Of a stretch of 64,000 nt of DNA, positions 52,666 through 62,037 are shown piece by piece; position 1 is the first letter of the stretch, and each line of letters opens with the position of its first letter. Made by a program: the position numbers and the translations under genes. The notes beneath the pieces are model-generated. The model was given only the letters and a program-made list of their open reading frames with translations, was not told the origin of the DNA and did no database searches. Source of the DNA: Candidatus Saccharimonadota bacterium (GTDB lineage Bacteria; Patescibacteriota; Saccharimonadia; Saccharimonadales; Saccharimonadaceae); NCBI GenBank assembly GCA_017515285.1, contig JAFWGN010000008.1, positions 62,001-126,000 of the forward strand. The letters are read 5' to 3'.

Positions 52666-53970
52666 TTATTCGTAGATGACGCTGGCGCCGTAGGAGGCGG
52701 GGAGGGCGGTAATCCAGGTTTGACCGGGGGCGAGCTTAACTTCGTTCCCTTCTTTGTCGCGGAAGATGATTTGGGACTCTCTTGAGGACTTTTCCCAAGT
52801 GCCGACAATGACGCCGCCGTTTTGGAAAATGTAGGCGTCGCCGGCGCCAACGGTGGAAATGTCTTCGTGATAATTATCGTAGGCGGCTTTGCGTTCTTGG
52901 ACCATGATACCGATGACGACGGAGGGGGCGAGCCCGACTTCTTCGCAGACGAGTTCGGGGGTGAGTTCGCCGGACTCGTCGGAACAATCGAAGGAAGTGT
53001 GCGCGGCGCCGGTTTCGTAGGCGCGGGTATAGACGTTTTTCTCGGAATCGTAGGTATAAACAGGGTTGAAGTTAGGCATGGCGCCGATTTTCATGGTGAT
53101 TTTGGTGACGCGGGGGGAGGTTCCGTCGGTGTTGCCGGTTGAGGGTTGGTCGATTTTAAGTTTTTCGGTGGCTTGGACGTCGATTTTGTTGCGTGCGGAT
53201 TCTACGGGGGTGAAGCGGGGGAAGGCGCGAATGTCGGAGGAGAGGTAGCCGTTGTTGCCGTTGAAACCGTTTAGATATTCGCTTGAAGTGAAAAGGTTGT
53301 TCCAGAGGCGTTGGACGGTGTAGTTGGTCGAGGAGCGCCACATATAATTATAGTTTTCGGAGAGGTCGCGGACGCCGAGAGCCTTGACGGCCTCTAGGGC
53401 ATCGGGCGCGCCGCCGGCGTGAACAACGGTGCAGTCGAAGGGGAGGTCCCATTCGAGGTAATAGATGCGAAGCGAGCGAATCGGACCAACGACCGCGGGG
53501 GGATTTTGGAAAATGGCGGCGAAGCGGGTGATACCGGATTCGGCGATTGCCTCGAAGACGATTTTGGCGGAGTTGAGGCCGGCTTGGGGGCGGGCGCCAT
53601 CGACGCCGTTAGGGATTTGGACGCAGAAGGTGGGGTTTGAGTTCTCGTTTTCGTTTGCGATTTGTTCGCCGGTGAGACGGGAGTAGTATTTCGGGGTTTC
53701 GGGTTCTTGGTCTTTAGTTTCGGTTGGGATTGGATTCGCGATTTCTTCCTCTTTAGCAGAGGTTTCGGTTCTTCCGAGAAGTTTGTTGAAGCTGCCGTCA
53801 AAAACAGTGAAAAAGACAACGACGAGGCCGATCAGAGCGGCGCCGAGGCTTGCGAAGATGATGATTAAAAGATTTTTGGACTTGGTTTCTTTTTCAGGAG
53901 GTTTCGGGAGTTCGAGTTTTTCAACTCGGGATTTGGCGAGTTTTTGCGCTAGTGCTTCGGGATTATCCAT
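52666..53970 (-). CDS. DUF3048 family exported protein
   Basis: This 434-residue protein has a cytoplasmic N-terminus, one membrane helix (about 33-57) and a DUF3048 region with YSRLTGEQ, CVQIPNGVDGARPQAGL, ESGITRFAAIF and VGPIRSLR, as in the Bacillus lipoprotein YerB. The function of the family is unknown; an envelope role is likely. It is leaderless: TATAAT (53977-53982) ends 6 nt before the ATG. Confidence 0.88.
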   Translation of the reverse strand: MDNPEALAQKLAKSRVEKLELPKPPEKETKSKNLLIIIFASLGAALIGLVVVFFTVFDGSFNKLLGRTETSAKEEEIANPIPTETKDQEPETPKYYSRLTGEQIANENENSNPTFCVQIPNGVDGARPQAGLNSAKIVFEAIAESGITRFAAIFQNPPAVVGPIRSLRIYYLEWDLPFDCTVVHAGGAPDALEAVKALGVRDLSENYNYMWRSSTNYTVQRLWNNLFTSSEYLNGFNGNNGYLSSDIRAFPRFTPVESARNKIDVQATEKLKIDQPSTGNTDGTSPRVTKITMKIGAMPNFNPVYTYDSEKNVYTRAYETGAAHTSFDCSDESGELTPELVCEEVGLAPSVVIGIMVQERKAAYDNYHEDISTVGAGDAYIFQNGGVIVGTWEKSSRESQIIFRDKEGNEVKLAPGQTWITALPASYGASVIYE

Positions 53971-53984
53971 AAGCCTATTATAGC

Positions 53985-55472
53985 TTATTGTTGGTCCAAA
54001 AGCAAAGCCTCTTTGACTTTGTTTAATCTAGCCATCGCGACGTTTTTTCCGAGGACATTCAAGGTTAAATCGAGTGCTGGGGAGAAGGGGGCGAAGCTGA
54101 CGGAGATGCGAATGAGGGAGAAGAGTTCGGCGGGTTTTCTTCCGGTTTGTTCGAGAAGTTCGTTCAAGGTGGCTTTGAGAGTTTCTTCGTTCCAGGAATC
54201 GAGAGAGCCGAGTTTTTCGGTGACGGTTTCGAGGAGTGAGGCGAGCTCCTTTTCGGAAAGGCCGGTTTTTTTGATGAATTTGTTGCCCAAAATTTGCTCG
54301 ATGTCGAAGATTGGGTCTTCGAAGAAATAGCCGGTCATTGCGCGGAGATCGGAAAGGGTTTTTAGGCGGTCGTAGATGATGCTTAAAACTTGTTTTTTGT
54401 AGGCGTCGTCGAAGGGCTCAGCGCTTTTGGGCCAGAAGTCGAGGGTGCGGACATAGAACTTGTCGGCTCCCTCTTCCTCCATTAAGCGGCGAATCCATTG
54501 GCCGTTCATCCAGAGGAGTTTAACTTCGTCGTAGCGGGCGCCGGAGTTTTGAATGTGGTCGAGAGAAAAGTGTTTGATGAGTTCCTCTTTAGTGTAGATT
54601 TCTTGCTCGGTGCCGTCGTTCCAACCGAGGCAGGCGAGGTAGTTTAACATGGCTTCGGGAAGGACGCCGTCTTTTCTATATTCGGTGGCGGATTTGGCGC
54701 CGTCGCGCTTGCCGAGTTTTTTGTTGCCTTGAGGCGCTAGGATGTGCGGAAGCGAGACGAGAAGCGGGCGGTCGATGCCGAAAGCCTCGTAAAGGGCGAG
54801 ATAGTTCGGGGTGCTTGAAAGATATTCGACGCCGCGGGCGACCATGTTGATGTTCATGAGAAAATCATCAACGATGTGAGCGAAATTGTAGGTAGGGAGG
54901 CCGTCTTTTTTGATTAGAATAATGTCGTCTTGGACTTCGGGGCCGGCATGGAGGTCGCCCATAACTTCGTCGTGCCATTTTCTAGGCTTTGGGTCGGCTT
55001 TGAAGCGGATTGGAGTGCCTTCTTGCCAGGTCTTGAGGATTTCTTCGGGGGATTTTTCGGCTTCTTTTGGACGGTGGTTGCGGTAGAGGTAAGGGATTTT
55101 CTTGGCGCTGTCCTCGTCGCGGTATCTTTGGATGGTTTCGGAATCGGTCGGGTCGGCGTAGGCGCGGCCTTTTTCGATTAACTTTTTAGCCCATTCTTGG
55201 TAAATGGCTTTTCGCTCGCTTTGGAAGTAGGGGCCGTTTTTGCCACCGACTTCGGGACCTTCGTCCCATTCAAGGCCGAGCCACTTTAACGTATCTTCGA
55301 TGAGTTCGGTAGCGCCTTCGACGAAGCGGGCTTGGTCCGTGTCTTCGATGCGTAAGATGTAGCGGCCGCCGGATTGGCGCGCGGCAAGATAGGGGTAGAT
55401 GGCGCTTCTGACGTTGCCAATGTGAATGTAGCCCGTGGGGGAGGGGGCAAAACGAGTGATGATTTTTTTCAT
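53985..55472 (-). CDS. gltX: Glutamyl-tRNA synthetase
   Basis: This 495-residue class I synthetase has the HIGH motif as PSPTGYIHIGNVRSAI and the KMSKS equivalent as KKLGKRDGAKS, followed by a helical anticodon-binding domain. No GatCAB genes are in the window, so whether it also mischarges tRNA-Gln cannot be judged. It is leaderless: TATAAT (55479-55484) ends 6 nt before the ATG. Confidence 0.96.
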   Translation of the reverse strand: MKKIITRFAPSPTGYIHIGNVRSAIYPYLAARQSGGRYILRIEDTDQARFVEGATELIEDTLKWLGLEWDEGPEVGGKNGPYFQSERKAIYQEWAKKLIEKGRAYADPTDSETIQRYRDEDSAKKIPYLYRNHRPKEAEKSPEEILKTWQEGTPIRFKADPKPRKWHDEVMGDLHAGPEVQDDIILIKKDGLPTYNFAHIVDDFLMNINMVARGVEYLSSTPNYLALYEAFGIDRPLLVSLPHILAPQGNKKLGKRDGAKSATEYRKDGVLPEAMLNYLACLGWNDGTEQEIYTKEELIKHFSLDHIQNSGARYDEVKLLWMNGQWIRRLMEEEGADKFYVRTLDFWPKSAEPFDDAYKKQVLSIIYDRLKTLSDLRAMTGYFFEDPIFDIEQILGNKFIKKTGLSEKELASLLETVTEKLGSLDSWNEETLKATLNELLEQTGRKPAELFSLIRISVSFAPFSPALDLTLNVLGKNVAMARLNKVKEALLLDQQ

Positions 55473-55490
55473 GTCTAAATTATATAATAA

Positions 55491-56360
55491 TTATAGACTT
55501 GTGACAATGGACTTTATCTGTTTCTTGGTCAGATTGTTGCCGGAGGCGGTGATTTTGTAGAGGATGTTGCCGTTGATCCAGGTGGCGCTACTGCCGGAGA
55601 TGAAGATTGTGATTCCCTGTTCGCGGACAGAGGTGTAGTTGTTGCCCCAGGTGGCTTTGACGAAGCTGGACTCTAAGGTTTCGTTGTCCCAGGCGGTTTT
55701 TTCTTCGCTCAAGGTAAACGAATCTTTGTCGGAGCCGGAGAAGGACATGGAGATTTTTTTGTCTTCGGAAACGATGTCGGAGAGGGAGTAGCCGCGGGGG
55801 ACGTAGGTTGGGTAGGCGGCGTCAATTCCGGTTTGCATCGCGGCGACGCGGACGGAGATGTCCGGGGTATTCATTGAAACGAAGTAACCGACGACGCCGA
55901 CGGCGAGCGCGGCGCAGCCGAAGGCGAGGAGGAGTTTTTTGGCGCCGAGAGTGCGTTTCGGGGCGATGGACGAGGAGGAGTTTGATTCGAGATTGGCGAC
56001 GGATTGGAGGGCGGATTTTACGGCGCTGTCCTTGACTTTCGTAGCGCGTTCGGATTTCGCAGGGGAGACGAGGCTTCTTTCTATGGTAGCGGAGAGAGGT
56101 TTCGGGGCGGCGGGAGGAACGGAGGCTTCGCGAAGGGTCTTTCCGGCTTTTAAGGCGGCGAGACGCTCGCGGTTAATCTTGTCCGCGAGGGCTTGGCGGC
56201 GCTTCAAATCTTCGGCGCGACGTTTTGCGACCGAGTCAACTGCGGCGACCTTGGCCGGTTTCTTGACGTATTTTCTATTCAGGGTCGTCGACCTCTGGAC
56301 GCGACGGTGGGACGCGGAGCTTGAGACGCTATTTCGGTCGGCGGAAGAATCGTTTTCCAT
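55491..56360 (-). CDS. Basic single-pass membrane protein
   Basis: This 289-residue protein starts with about 145 residues that are rich in Ala, Lys, Arg and Ser and likely helical (MENDSSADRNSVSSSASHRR...). One membrane helix follows (about 148-167), then an extracytoplasmic domain of about 120 residues. No motif is recognised. A TAAATT box ends 6 nt before the ATG. It is divergent from the PEGA gene. Confidence 0.72.
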   Translation of the reverse strand: MENDSSADRNSVSSSASHRRVQRSTTLNRKYVKKPAKVAAVDSVAKRRAEDLKRRQALADKINRERLAALKAGKTLREASVPPAAPKPLSATIERSLVSPAKSERATKVKDSAVKSALQSVANLESNSSSSIAPKRTLGAKKLLLAFGCAALAVGVVGYFVSMNTPDISVRVAAMQTGIDAAYPTYVPRGYSLSDIVSEDKKISMSFSGSDKDSFTLSEEKTAWDNETLESSFVKATWGNNYTSVREQGITIFISGSSATWINGNILYKITASGNNLTKKQIKSIVTSL

Positions 56361-56481
56361 GGTTAAAATTTATACCTCGCTTGTTTTCATAATACTTATA
56401 TCTATAATAATTTAAGCGGAATGGAAAAGCAAGAGCTATTTTTTATAAATTTTTTATGTTATAATAATGGTCGTATATTTT

Positions 56482-58026
56482 ATGAATGTGCTTATAGACG
56501 AACAAGAAAGGATTGAGCGCCGGCGGCATATACGGTTGATTATAACCGAAGTTTTAATGTCGCTGTCAGTGTTGTTTTTGATTGGGTTTTTGACGTTGGT
56601 GGTGATGGGCTATACGTTCAACTTGCGCGAGATTGGCGGGTCGGGTGAGGTGGTCGAGCGGTCGGGGTTGGTCCAGGTTTCCAGTTTGCCGACGGGGGCG
56701 ACGATTTATATTGACGGCGAGACCTCGCTTCTTTTTGCTACGAATGCGAGCCGAACCGTCCTCGCGGGGGAGCACGAGATTTCTCTCGCAAAGGGCGGGT
56801 TCGACGGGTGGAAAAAGACGATTAACGTGACGGAAGGGATGATGTATCGGCTTAACTATCCGCGGCTGTTTAAGGAAGAGCGGGAGGTGGAGACAGCGCT
56901 CGAGTTTCTCGAGACGGACAAGGTGGAGCTTGCGACGGTTTCGCCGAACAATGAGAAGATGGCGATTCTTTTAAACGGACAGTTATATATAGTGAATCTG
57001 AACGATAATGCGCCGGAGATGAAGAAGCTCGAGATTTTGGATGATAGCTCAAATGTTGTAAAAATTACAACATTATCTCCTGTGGCTTGGAGCGGGAATA
57101 GCGAAAAAATGCTCGCCGAGACGGAGGAGGGGTGGGTGATAATTAATACGCGGAACGCGAAGGAGACGGTTTGGCTTTCGAAGCTGCTCGAGGCGGAGAA
57201 GGCGACGGTGCGCGACATTAAGTTTGAGAGTGAGGCGGGGGACCGGCTTTTGATCCTGACGGGGGAGAAGGAACTTCGCGAGTTTAACGTTCGTGACAAG
57301 AAGTTGAGCGAGGCGCTCGTTTCGGGGGTGGAGAAGTTTGATAATGACGGGGAGAGGGTGGCGTATTTGACTCGTGAAATTTCTGAAGAGGTTAGAGAAA
57401 CGAGCGGGGCGGAGGCGACGCTCACCGGGGTTCGGCTCGACACGGTGGTTGGCGAGGCGCGAGCGTATCGAGTTGGGGAGGAGAATAGTTTTCTAATTTC
57501 TAGGATTTACGGCGATGTGGATTATAAGATTACGGAGTTTAGGATTGCGACGATGAGATATTTTCAGGAAAGCTATGTTGCGATTGCGAGTAAGCGAGGT
57601 AGTTCGCTTCTGATTTATAAAAAGAACGGTTGGGTGAACGCCGACGGGGACATGGAGGAGTTTTATTTTGGCGGGCGGACGATTGCGAGCAAGGCGCTCG
57701 AGAAGCGGGGGAAAGGGATGGTTTTCGAGAGCGTAGGGACGGACGGGATGCGGTCGGTGTTCGACATCGAGGCGGTCGGGGAGACCGTGATCGAAAAACG
57801 AGAGGGGGAGGAGGGGTGGATTGACGAGTATCTTCGCTATAACATTTCCGAGGCGGGGGCGCTGTCGGTGCGAGATTATGACGGGCTGAACGGGCGGGAG
57901 CTGGTCCCCTCCGGAGTTCTTTCCGGGAGGACGGTGGCGATTTCCGGGAATAATCGGTATTTATATTATTTCGTGAAAGATAGCGAGACAGGGGCGGAGA
58001 AGCTAGTTAGGGAGAGAATTGTTTAG
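56482..58026 (+). CDS. PEGA-domain membrane protein
   Basis: This 514-residue protein has one membrane helix (about 20-45), a PEGA domain (about 70-125; SSLPTGATIYIDGE, LAGEHEISLAKGGF) and a long beta-rich region that could be a propeller-like fold. PEGA domains are found in surface proteins. The ATG at 56482 is preferred over 56467 because TATAAT at 56460-56465 leaves no room for transcription of the earlier start. Confidence 0.8.
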   Translation: MNVLIDEQERIERRRHIRLIITEVLMSLSVLFLIGFLTLVVMGYTFNLREIGGSGEVVERSGLVQVSSLPTGATIYIDGETSLLFATNASRTVLAGEHEISLAKGGFDGWKKTINVTEGMMYRLNYPRLFKEEREVETALEFLETDKVELATVSPNNEKMAILLNGQLYIVNLNDNAPEMKKLEILDDSSNVVKITTLSPVAWSGNSEKMLAETEEGWVIINTRNAKETVWLSKLLEAEKATVRDIKFESEAGDRLLILTGEKELREFNVRDKKLSEALVSGVEKFDNDGERVAYLTREISEEVRETSGAEATLTGVRLDTVVGEARAYRVGEENSFLISRIYGDVDYKITEFRIATMRYFQESYVAIASKRGSSLLIYKKNGWVNADGDMEEFYFGGRTIASKALEKRGKGMVFESVGTDGMRSVFDIEAVGETVIEKREGEEGWIDEYLRYNISEAGALSVRDYDGLNGRELVPSGVLSGRTVAISGNNRYLYYFVKDSETGAEKLVRERIV

Positions 58027-58035
58027 GGGCATGAT

Positions 58036-58062
58036 AATACCTCTATTGCTAGAGGTATTTTC
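58036..58062 (+). terminator. Terminator of the PEGA gene
   Basis: Arms AATACCTCT (58036-58044) and AGAGGTATT (58051-58059) form a 9-bp stem followed by TTCTTT on the plus strand. Confidence 0.8.
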
Positions 58063-58068
58063 TTTCTT

Positions 58069-58163
58069 GCTTCCCTCGGCCCTAGGTCTTCTTATTTTTT
58101 GAACATAGAGGACTAAAGAACTAGATTTATATCTTCGCAATAGATTATTGAAGACCTAGAGCC
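58069..58163. repeat. Structured intergenic element, family 2 copy 2
   Basis: CTTCCCTCGGCCCTAGGTCT (58070-58089) and CATAGAGGACT (58104-58114) match copy 1 at 46029-46092 exactly. Here the stem is longer: GGCCCTAGGTCTTC pairs with GAAGACCTAGAGCC (58150-58163). A further CGCTGA/TCAGCG pairing follows at about 58167-58222. This explains most of the gap 58027-58313. Confidence 0.75.
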
Positions 58164-58264
58164 TTTCGCTGACAAAACGCAGACTGTTCCCTACATGGTG
58201 CCAGGTTTACATTTCCTCAGCGATAAAGCTGAATACAATGTCTTAATAATATTATACGTTAGAT

Positions 58265-58296
58265 AAAAAATAAACCCTCGGAGGGGTTTATTTTTT
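58265..58296. terminator. Bidirectional terminator after S8
   Basis: A symmetric stem AAATAAACCC/GGGTTTATTT is flanked by A-runs and T-runs on both sides (58265-58270, 58291-58296), so it can stop transcription from either direction. It closes the ribosomal operon, whose last gene here is rpsH. Confidence 0.9.
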
Positions 58297-58313
58297 GGCA
58301 TATATAATATATA

Positions 58314-58715
58314 TTACCAGACCTTGACGAGGAGTTCTCCGCCGAGGCGGTTTTTTGCGGCTTCGCGGCCGGTCATGATTCCCTTCGAGGTCGAGATGAG
58401 GACGAGGCCTCGTCCGGATTTAACCTTTGGAACTTCGCTCGAAGCGACGTAGATGCGGCGACCAGGTTTTGAGACCTTTTCGATTTCATGAATCGCAGGG
58501 ACTTTGCCTTCTTCTGTAATGGTGATGTGAAGGACGTTTCGCGGCGCGTGGTCGATGAGCTCGAAGTTGGCGAGATAGCCCGCTTTCTTCAAGGCTTCGA
58601 CGACGGAGACCTTGAGCTTCGAGGTCGGGAGATAGACTTCGTTCTTCCCTACCATCAAAGCATTTCTGATTCTCGTTAAGAGGTCGGCGATTTGATCGGT
58701 TGATTGAATAGACAT
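58314..58715 (-). CDS. rpsH: 30S ribosomal protein S8
   Basis: This 133-residue uS8 binds 16S rRNA helix 21 and, in other bacteria, represses the spc operon. SIQSTDQIADLLTRIRNA opens it and STSKGIMTGREA closes it. It is the last gene of the operon; L6, L18, S5, L15 and secY do not follow as they usually do. Confidence 0.96.
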   Translation of the reverse strand: MSIQSTDQIADLLTRIRNALMVGKNEVYLPTSKLKVSVVEALKKAGYLANFELIDHAPRNVLHITITEEGKVPAIHEIEKVSKPGRRIYVASSEVPKVKSGRGLVLISTSKGIMTGREAAKNRLGGELLVKVW

Positions 58716-58730
58716 ATCTTCTCCTTTCTC

Positions 58731-59000
58731 CTACCAGCTACTCTTGGTTACGCCAGGGATTTCTCCCTTGCTGGCTTTTTCACGGAAGGTAATACGGCTC
58801 ATGCCGAAGCGGCGCATATAGCCACGCGGACGGCCGTCGAGCATATCGCGATTTTTGAGGCGAGTAACGCTGGCGTTTCTTGGGAGCTTTTGAAGACCCT
58901 CGAGGTCGCCGGCGGCTTTGAGCTCGTCGTGTTTCGCTTTATATTTTTTGTACATTTCGGCGCGTTTTTGATCACGGAGAACAGCGGACTTTTTAGCCAT
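58731..59000 (-). CDS. rpsN: 30S ribosomal protein S14 (zinc-free type)
   Basis: This 89-residue uS14 has [22 protein letters not shown]-type C-terminal region ([18 protein letters not shown]) and no CxxC motifs, so it is the long zinc-independent form. Its start overlaps the stop of rplE by one nucleotide. Confidence 0.96.
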   Translation of the reverse strand: MAKKSAVLRDQKRAEMYKKYKAKHDELKAAGDLEGLQKLPRNASVTRLKNRDMLDGRPRGYMRRFGMSRITFREKASKGEIPGVTKSSW

Positions 59001-59581
59001 TACTTGTCTCCTTTCTCAAACGGCATACCAAACATTTCTAGCAACTTTTTGCTTCCTTCTTTAGAGCCATTTTTGATAATAAAGGTAATTTCGAGGCCGT
59101 GGAGCACAGCGGAGTCTTCGAAGGTGATTTCCGGGAAAACGGTCTGCTCGCGGAGGCCGAGGGAGTAGTTACCTTGTTTGTCGAACGAAGTGGTCGGGAC
59201 GCCATGGAAGTCGCGGACATGCGGGAGCGCGACGTTGATGAGGCGATCGACGAATTCGTACATCTTGTCGTTTCTTAAAGTAACGAGGTAGCCAACCGGG
59301 GCGCCCATGCCTTTACGAATCTTGAAGGTCGCGATGGACTTTTTAGCAAGACGAGAAGTCGGGGCTTGGCCGGTGATTTTCTCGAGGGTGAGTTCGACGG
59401 TTTCGGTAAAACGCTTATCTTCACGTTTCTTGCCGACGCCGGCGGAGATGACGACTTTTTCGAGTTTCGGAACTTGGTTGATGTTCTTTAACTGTAACTC
59501 TTTCATGAGTTTTTTCTCAAGCTCATTGTTGTAAAGAGTTTTGAGACGAGGGATATATTTATCAGTTTTCTTGGTAGCCAT
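59000..59581 (-). CDS. rplE: 50S ribosomal protein L5
   Basis: This 193-residue uL5 contacts 5S rRNA and the P-site t[19 protein letters not shown] and LRVRDFHG-like segments ([11 protein letters not shown]) identify it. In most bacteria rplX (L24) precedes it; here it follows rplN after 1 nt. Confidence 0.96.
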   Translation of the reverse strand: MATKKTDKYIPRLKTLYNNELEKKLMKELQLKNINQVPKLEKVVISAGVGKKREDKRFTETVELTLEKITGQAPTSRLAKKSIATFKIRKGMGAPVGYLVTLRNDKMYEFVDRLINVALPHVRDFHGVPTTSFDKQGNYSLGLREQTVFPEITFEDSAVLHGLEITFIIKNGSKEGSKKLLEMFGMPFEKGDK

Positions 59582-59582
59582 A

Positions 59583-59951
59583 TTAGAGTACCTCCGGAGC
59601 TAAGCTGATAATTTTGGAAAAGCCGAGGTCGCGAAGTTCGCGCGGGACCGGTCCGAAGACGCGGGTACCACGCGGGGTCTTGTCGTCGTTGACGAGAACC
59701 GCGGCGTTGTCATCGAAGCGGATGGTTGAGCCATCGGGGCGACGAATCTGTTGACGGGTGCGGACGATAACGGCGCGGACGACCGCCTTTTTCTTGACGG
59801 CGCCGGTCGGAGAAGCATCTTTGACCGAGCAGGTGACGATGTCGCCAACGCGAGCATAGCGAGCGCGAGTCCCGCCGAGAACGCGGATGACTCCGAGCTC
59901 CTTGGCGCCGCTGTTGTCGGCAACCTTTAATCTAGTTTCTTGTTGAATCAT
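59583..59951 (-). CDS. rplN: 50S ribosomal protein L14
   Basis: This 122-residue uL14 starts [19 protein letters not shown] and has the signature [13 protein letters not shown] and [13 protein letters not shown]. The ATG at 59951 is chosen over 59999 because the family begins with MIQ and the longer form would overlap rpsQ by 47 nt. Confidence 0.96.
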   Translation of the reverse strand: MIQQETRLKVADNSGAKELGVIRVLGGTRARYARVGDIVTCSVKDASPTGAVKKKAVVRAVIVRTRQQIRRPDGSTIRFDDNAAVLVNDDKTPRGTRVFGPVPRELRDLGFSKIISLAPEVL

Positions 59952-59952
59952 A

Positions 59953-60267
59953 TTATTCTTTCTCTCCTTCTTCAGTCTCTTTCTCGCCGAGGACGTCATT
60001 GACTTCTTCTTTGAGTTCGACAGAACCGTGGGAGCGTTCGAGAACCTTTACGAGCTTGAAGCTCTTGGTTTTCGAGAGTGGGCGGCAGGGGGCGATTTCG
60101 ACCTTGTCGCCGAGTTTGGCCTCATTCTTCTCATCGTGAGCGGTGTACTTGCGAGTCTTCGTGTACTGCTTACGATAGAGGGGGTGCGTTTCGCGATTCT
60201 CGATAGAGACGGTGATGGACTTATCACGCTTGTCGGAGGAAACAATCCCGATTAGAGTCTTCGCCAT
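59953..60267 (-). CDS. rpsQ: 30S ribosomal protein S17 with acidic tail
   Basis: This 104-residue uS17 has the usual OB-fold ([29 protein letters not shown]) and an extra acidic tail of about 20 residues rich in Glu. It follows rplP after 2 nt; rpmC (L29), which normally lies between them, is absent. Confidence 0.94.
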   Translation of the reverse strand: MAKTLIGIVSSDKRDKSITVSIENRETHPLYRKQYTKTRKYTAHDEKNEAKLGDKVEIAPCRPLSKTKSFKLVKVLERSHGSVELKEEVNDVLGEKETEEGEKE

Positions 60268-60269
60268 AA

Positions 60270-60689
60270 TTAGAACTCCTCTTTCTTAATAATTTTTGTA
60301 CGAACCGGAAGTTTGTGGCCGGCGAGGCGGAGGGCTTCTTTAGCCTGTTCCTCGGTGACGTCGGCGATCTCAAACATGACGGTACCAGCTTTGACCTTGG
60401 CAACGAAGAATTGAGGTTCGCCTTTACCACTACCCATTTTCACATCGAGCGGTTTTTTGGTAACCGGGGTGTGTGGGAAAATACGAATCCAGATTTTGCC
60501 ACCGCGCTTGATGTAGCGAGTGATGGCTTGACGCGCGGCTTCGATTTGGCGGGAAGTAACGCGTTCGTTTTGGAGAGACATAAGGCCGTAGTCGCCGAAT
60601 GCAACAGTGTTGCAGCGAGTGGCGACGCCTTCGTTCTTGCCCTTACGGACTTTGCGGTGTGCGGTTTTCTTTGGAAGTTGAAGTGCCAT
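60270..60689 (-). CDS. rplP: 50S ribosomal protein L16
   Basis: This 139-residue uL16 is identified by the [26 protein letters not shown] region and the N-terminal [10 protein letters not shown] segment. It contacts the A-site tRNA elbow. Start and stop are within 3 nt of both neighbours. Confidence 0.96.
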   Translation of the reverse strand: MALQLPKKTAHRKVRKGKNEGVATRCNTVAFGDYGLMSLQNERVTSRQIEAARQAITRYIKRGGKIWIRIFPHTPVTKKPLDVKMGSGKGEPQFFVAKVKAGTVMFEIADVTEEQAKEALRLAGHKLPVRTKIIKKEEF

Positions 60690-60691
60690 AA

Positions 60692-61318
60692 TTATTTCTC
60701 CCCTTTATAAATCCAAACTTTGACACCAACGATGCCGGCGATGGTTTGGGCGTGATGACAGTAGAAATCGATGTCGGCGCGGAGAGTATGGAGAGGGACA
60801 GAGCCTTCAATAAACTTTTCGCGGCGAGACATTTCGGCGCCATTCAAACGACCGGAAACTTCGATGCGAACACCTTGAGCACCGGCGGACATGGTGGATT
60901 GGCAAGCCATCTTGACGGCGCGGCGGAAGTTCATGCGCTTTCCGAGTTGGAAGCCGATGTTTTCGGCGACGAGCTTGGCGTTTAATTCGGGTTTTTTAAC
61001 TTCTTCGACGTTGATGCGAATTGGACCACTAACAATCTTTTCGAGTTCTTTTTTCATCTCGTTGATACCAGCACCTTGCTTGCCGATAACGGCACCGGCT
61101 TTGGCGGTTAAGATGGTGATGGTGGTTAAATTGCTCGAGCGTTCGATGTTGACTTTGGCGATGGTCGGGCGAGCCTTAAAGCGGTTCTCGACACATTCGC
61201 GGATTTTGATGTCTTCAATCAGCCAGTTTTTGAAGTCGGTCTTGCGGCGATACCATTTTGACGACCAATCTTTGCTGACTTGGAGACGATAGGAAATTGG
61301 GTTAACTTTCTGTCCCAT
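60692..61318 (-). CDS. rpsC: 30S ribosomal protein S3
   Basis: This 208-residue uS3 has an N-terminal KH domain (TAKAGAVIGKQGAGINEMK, the GxxG loop) and the C-terminal domain with GVRIEVSGRLNGAEMSR. It lines the mRNA entry channel. It overlaps rplV by one nucleotide. Confidence 0.96.
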   Translation of the reverse strand: MGQKVNPISYRLQVSKDWSSKWYRRKTDFKNWLIEDIKIRECVENRFKARPTIAKVNIERSSNLTTITILTAKAGAVIGKQGAGINEMKKELEKIVSGPIRINVEEVKKPELNAKLVAENIGFQLGKRMNFRRAVKMACQSTMSAGAQGVRIEVSGRLNGAEMSRREKFIEGSVPLHTLRADIDFYCHHAQTIAGIVGVKVWIYKGEK

Positions 61319-61734
61319 TACTTGTTCTCCTTAGCTTCTTTTTTTGAGTCAGCTTTTTCGACCTTTTTTTCGGCTGATTTCTTTGCTTTTTCTTCTCCGG
61401 CAACTTCGACGAAGATGTTGGAAGAAACTTTCTCGAACGGGAGGGCGCGACCGCGGGAAGCCGGAACATAGCGGCGAATGCGGGTGCCGGCGGTAACGGA
61501 GATGCGGGAAATGCGAACTGTTTTGCTATCCATGGAAGGATATTTGTTTAAGAGGTTCGCGTTGGCGGATTCGACAGCCTTCAAAACGGCGCGAGCGGCG
61601 CGGCGCGGAGTGTGCTCCAAGATAACGACGGCATCGCTGACGTAACGATCGCGAACTAGCGACGCAACGACACTGGTTTTTCTCGGCATGGAATCCGTAC
61701 CTTTAATGTAAGCGTGAGCGAAACGAGTTTCCAT
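61318..61734 (-). CDS. rplV: 50S ribosomal protein L22 with basic/acidic tail
   Basis: This 138-residue uL22 has PRKTSVVASLVRDRYVSDA and the exit-tunnel loop region RYVPASRGRALPFEK. The last 30 residues form a Lys/Glu/Ala-rich tail absent from the roughly 110-residue E. coli protein. Confidence 0.94.
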   Translation of the reverse strand: METRFAHAYIKGTDSMPRKTSVVASLVRDRYVSDAVVILEHTPRRAARAVLKAVESANANLLNKYPSMDSKTVRISRISVTAGTRIRRYVPASRGRALPFEKVSSNIFVEVAGEEKAKKSAEKKVEKADSKKEAKENK

Positions 61735-61737
61735 AAA

Positions 61738-62037
61738 CTAGGCTCCTTCCTTCCCGGCGGCAGCGGCGGCTTCCGCGGCCTTCTTGCCACCATGGCGCTT
61801 AAACTTACGGGTAGGCGCAAACTCTCCGAGCTTATGACCGACCATGTTCTCGGAAATGAGAACGGGGACATGGGTCTTGCCGTTGTGGACGGCGATGGTA
61901 CGACCGACCATTTCCGGAGAAATCGTCGATTGGCGAACCCAAGTCTTAATCACGGTCCGGTCTTCGAGGGAGAGGGCCTTAATCTTTTTCTCTAGCTTGT
62001 AGTCCACGAAAGGACCTTTTTTCATGCTACGGGACAT
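61738..62037 (-). CDS. rpsS: 30S ribosomal protein S19
   Basis: This 99-residue uS19 begins [18 protein letters not shown] and has [27 protein letters not shown]-type signature ([14 protein letters not shown]). It overlaps the rplB stop by one nucleotide. Confidence 0.96.
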   Translation of the reverse strand: MSRSMKKGPFVDYKLEKKIKALSLEDRTVIKTWVRQSTISPEMVGRTIAVHNGKTHVPVLISENMVGHKLGEFAPTRKFKRHGGKKAAEAAAAAGKEGA

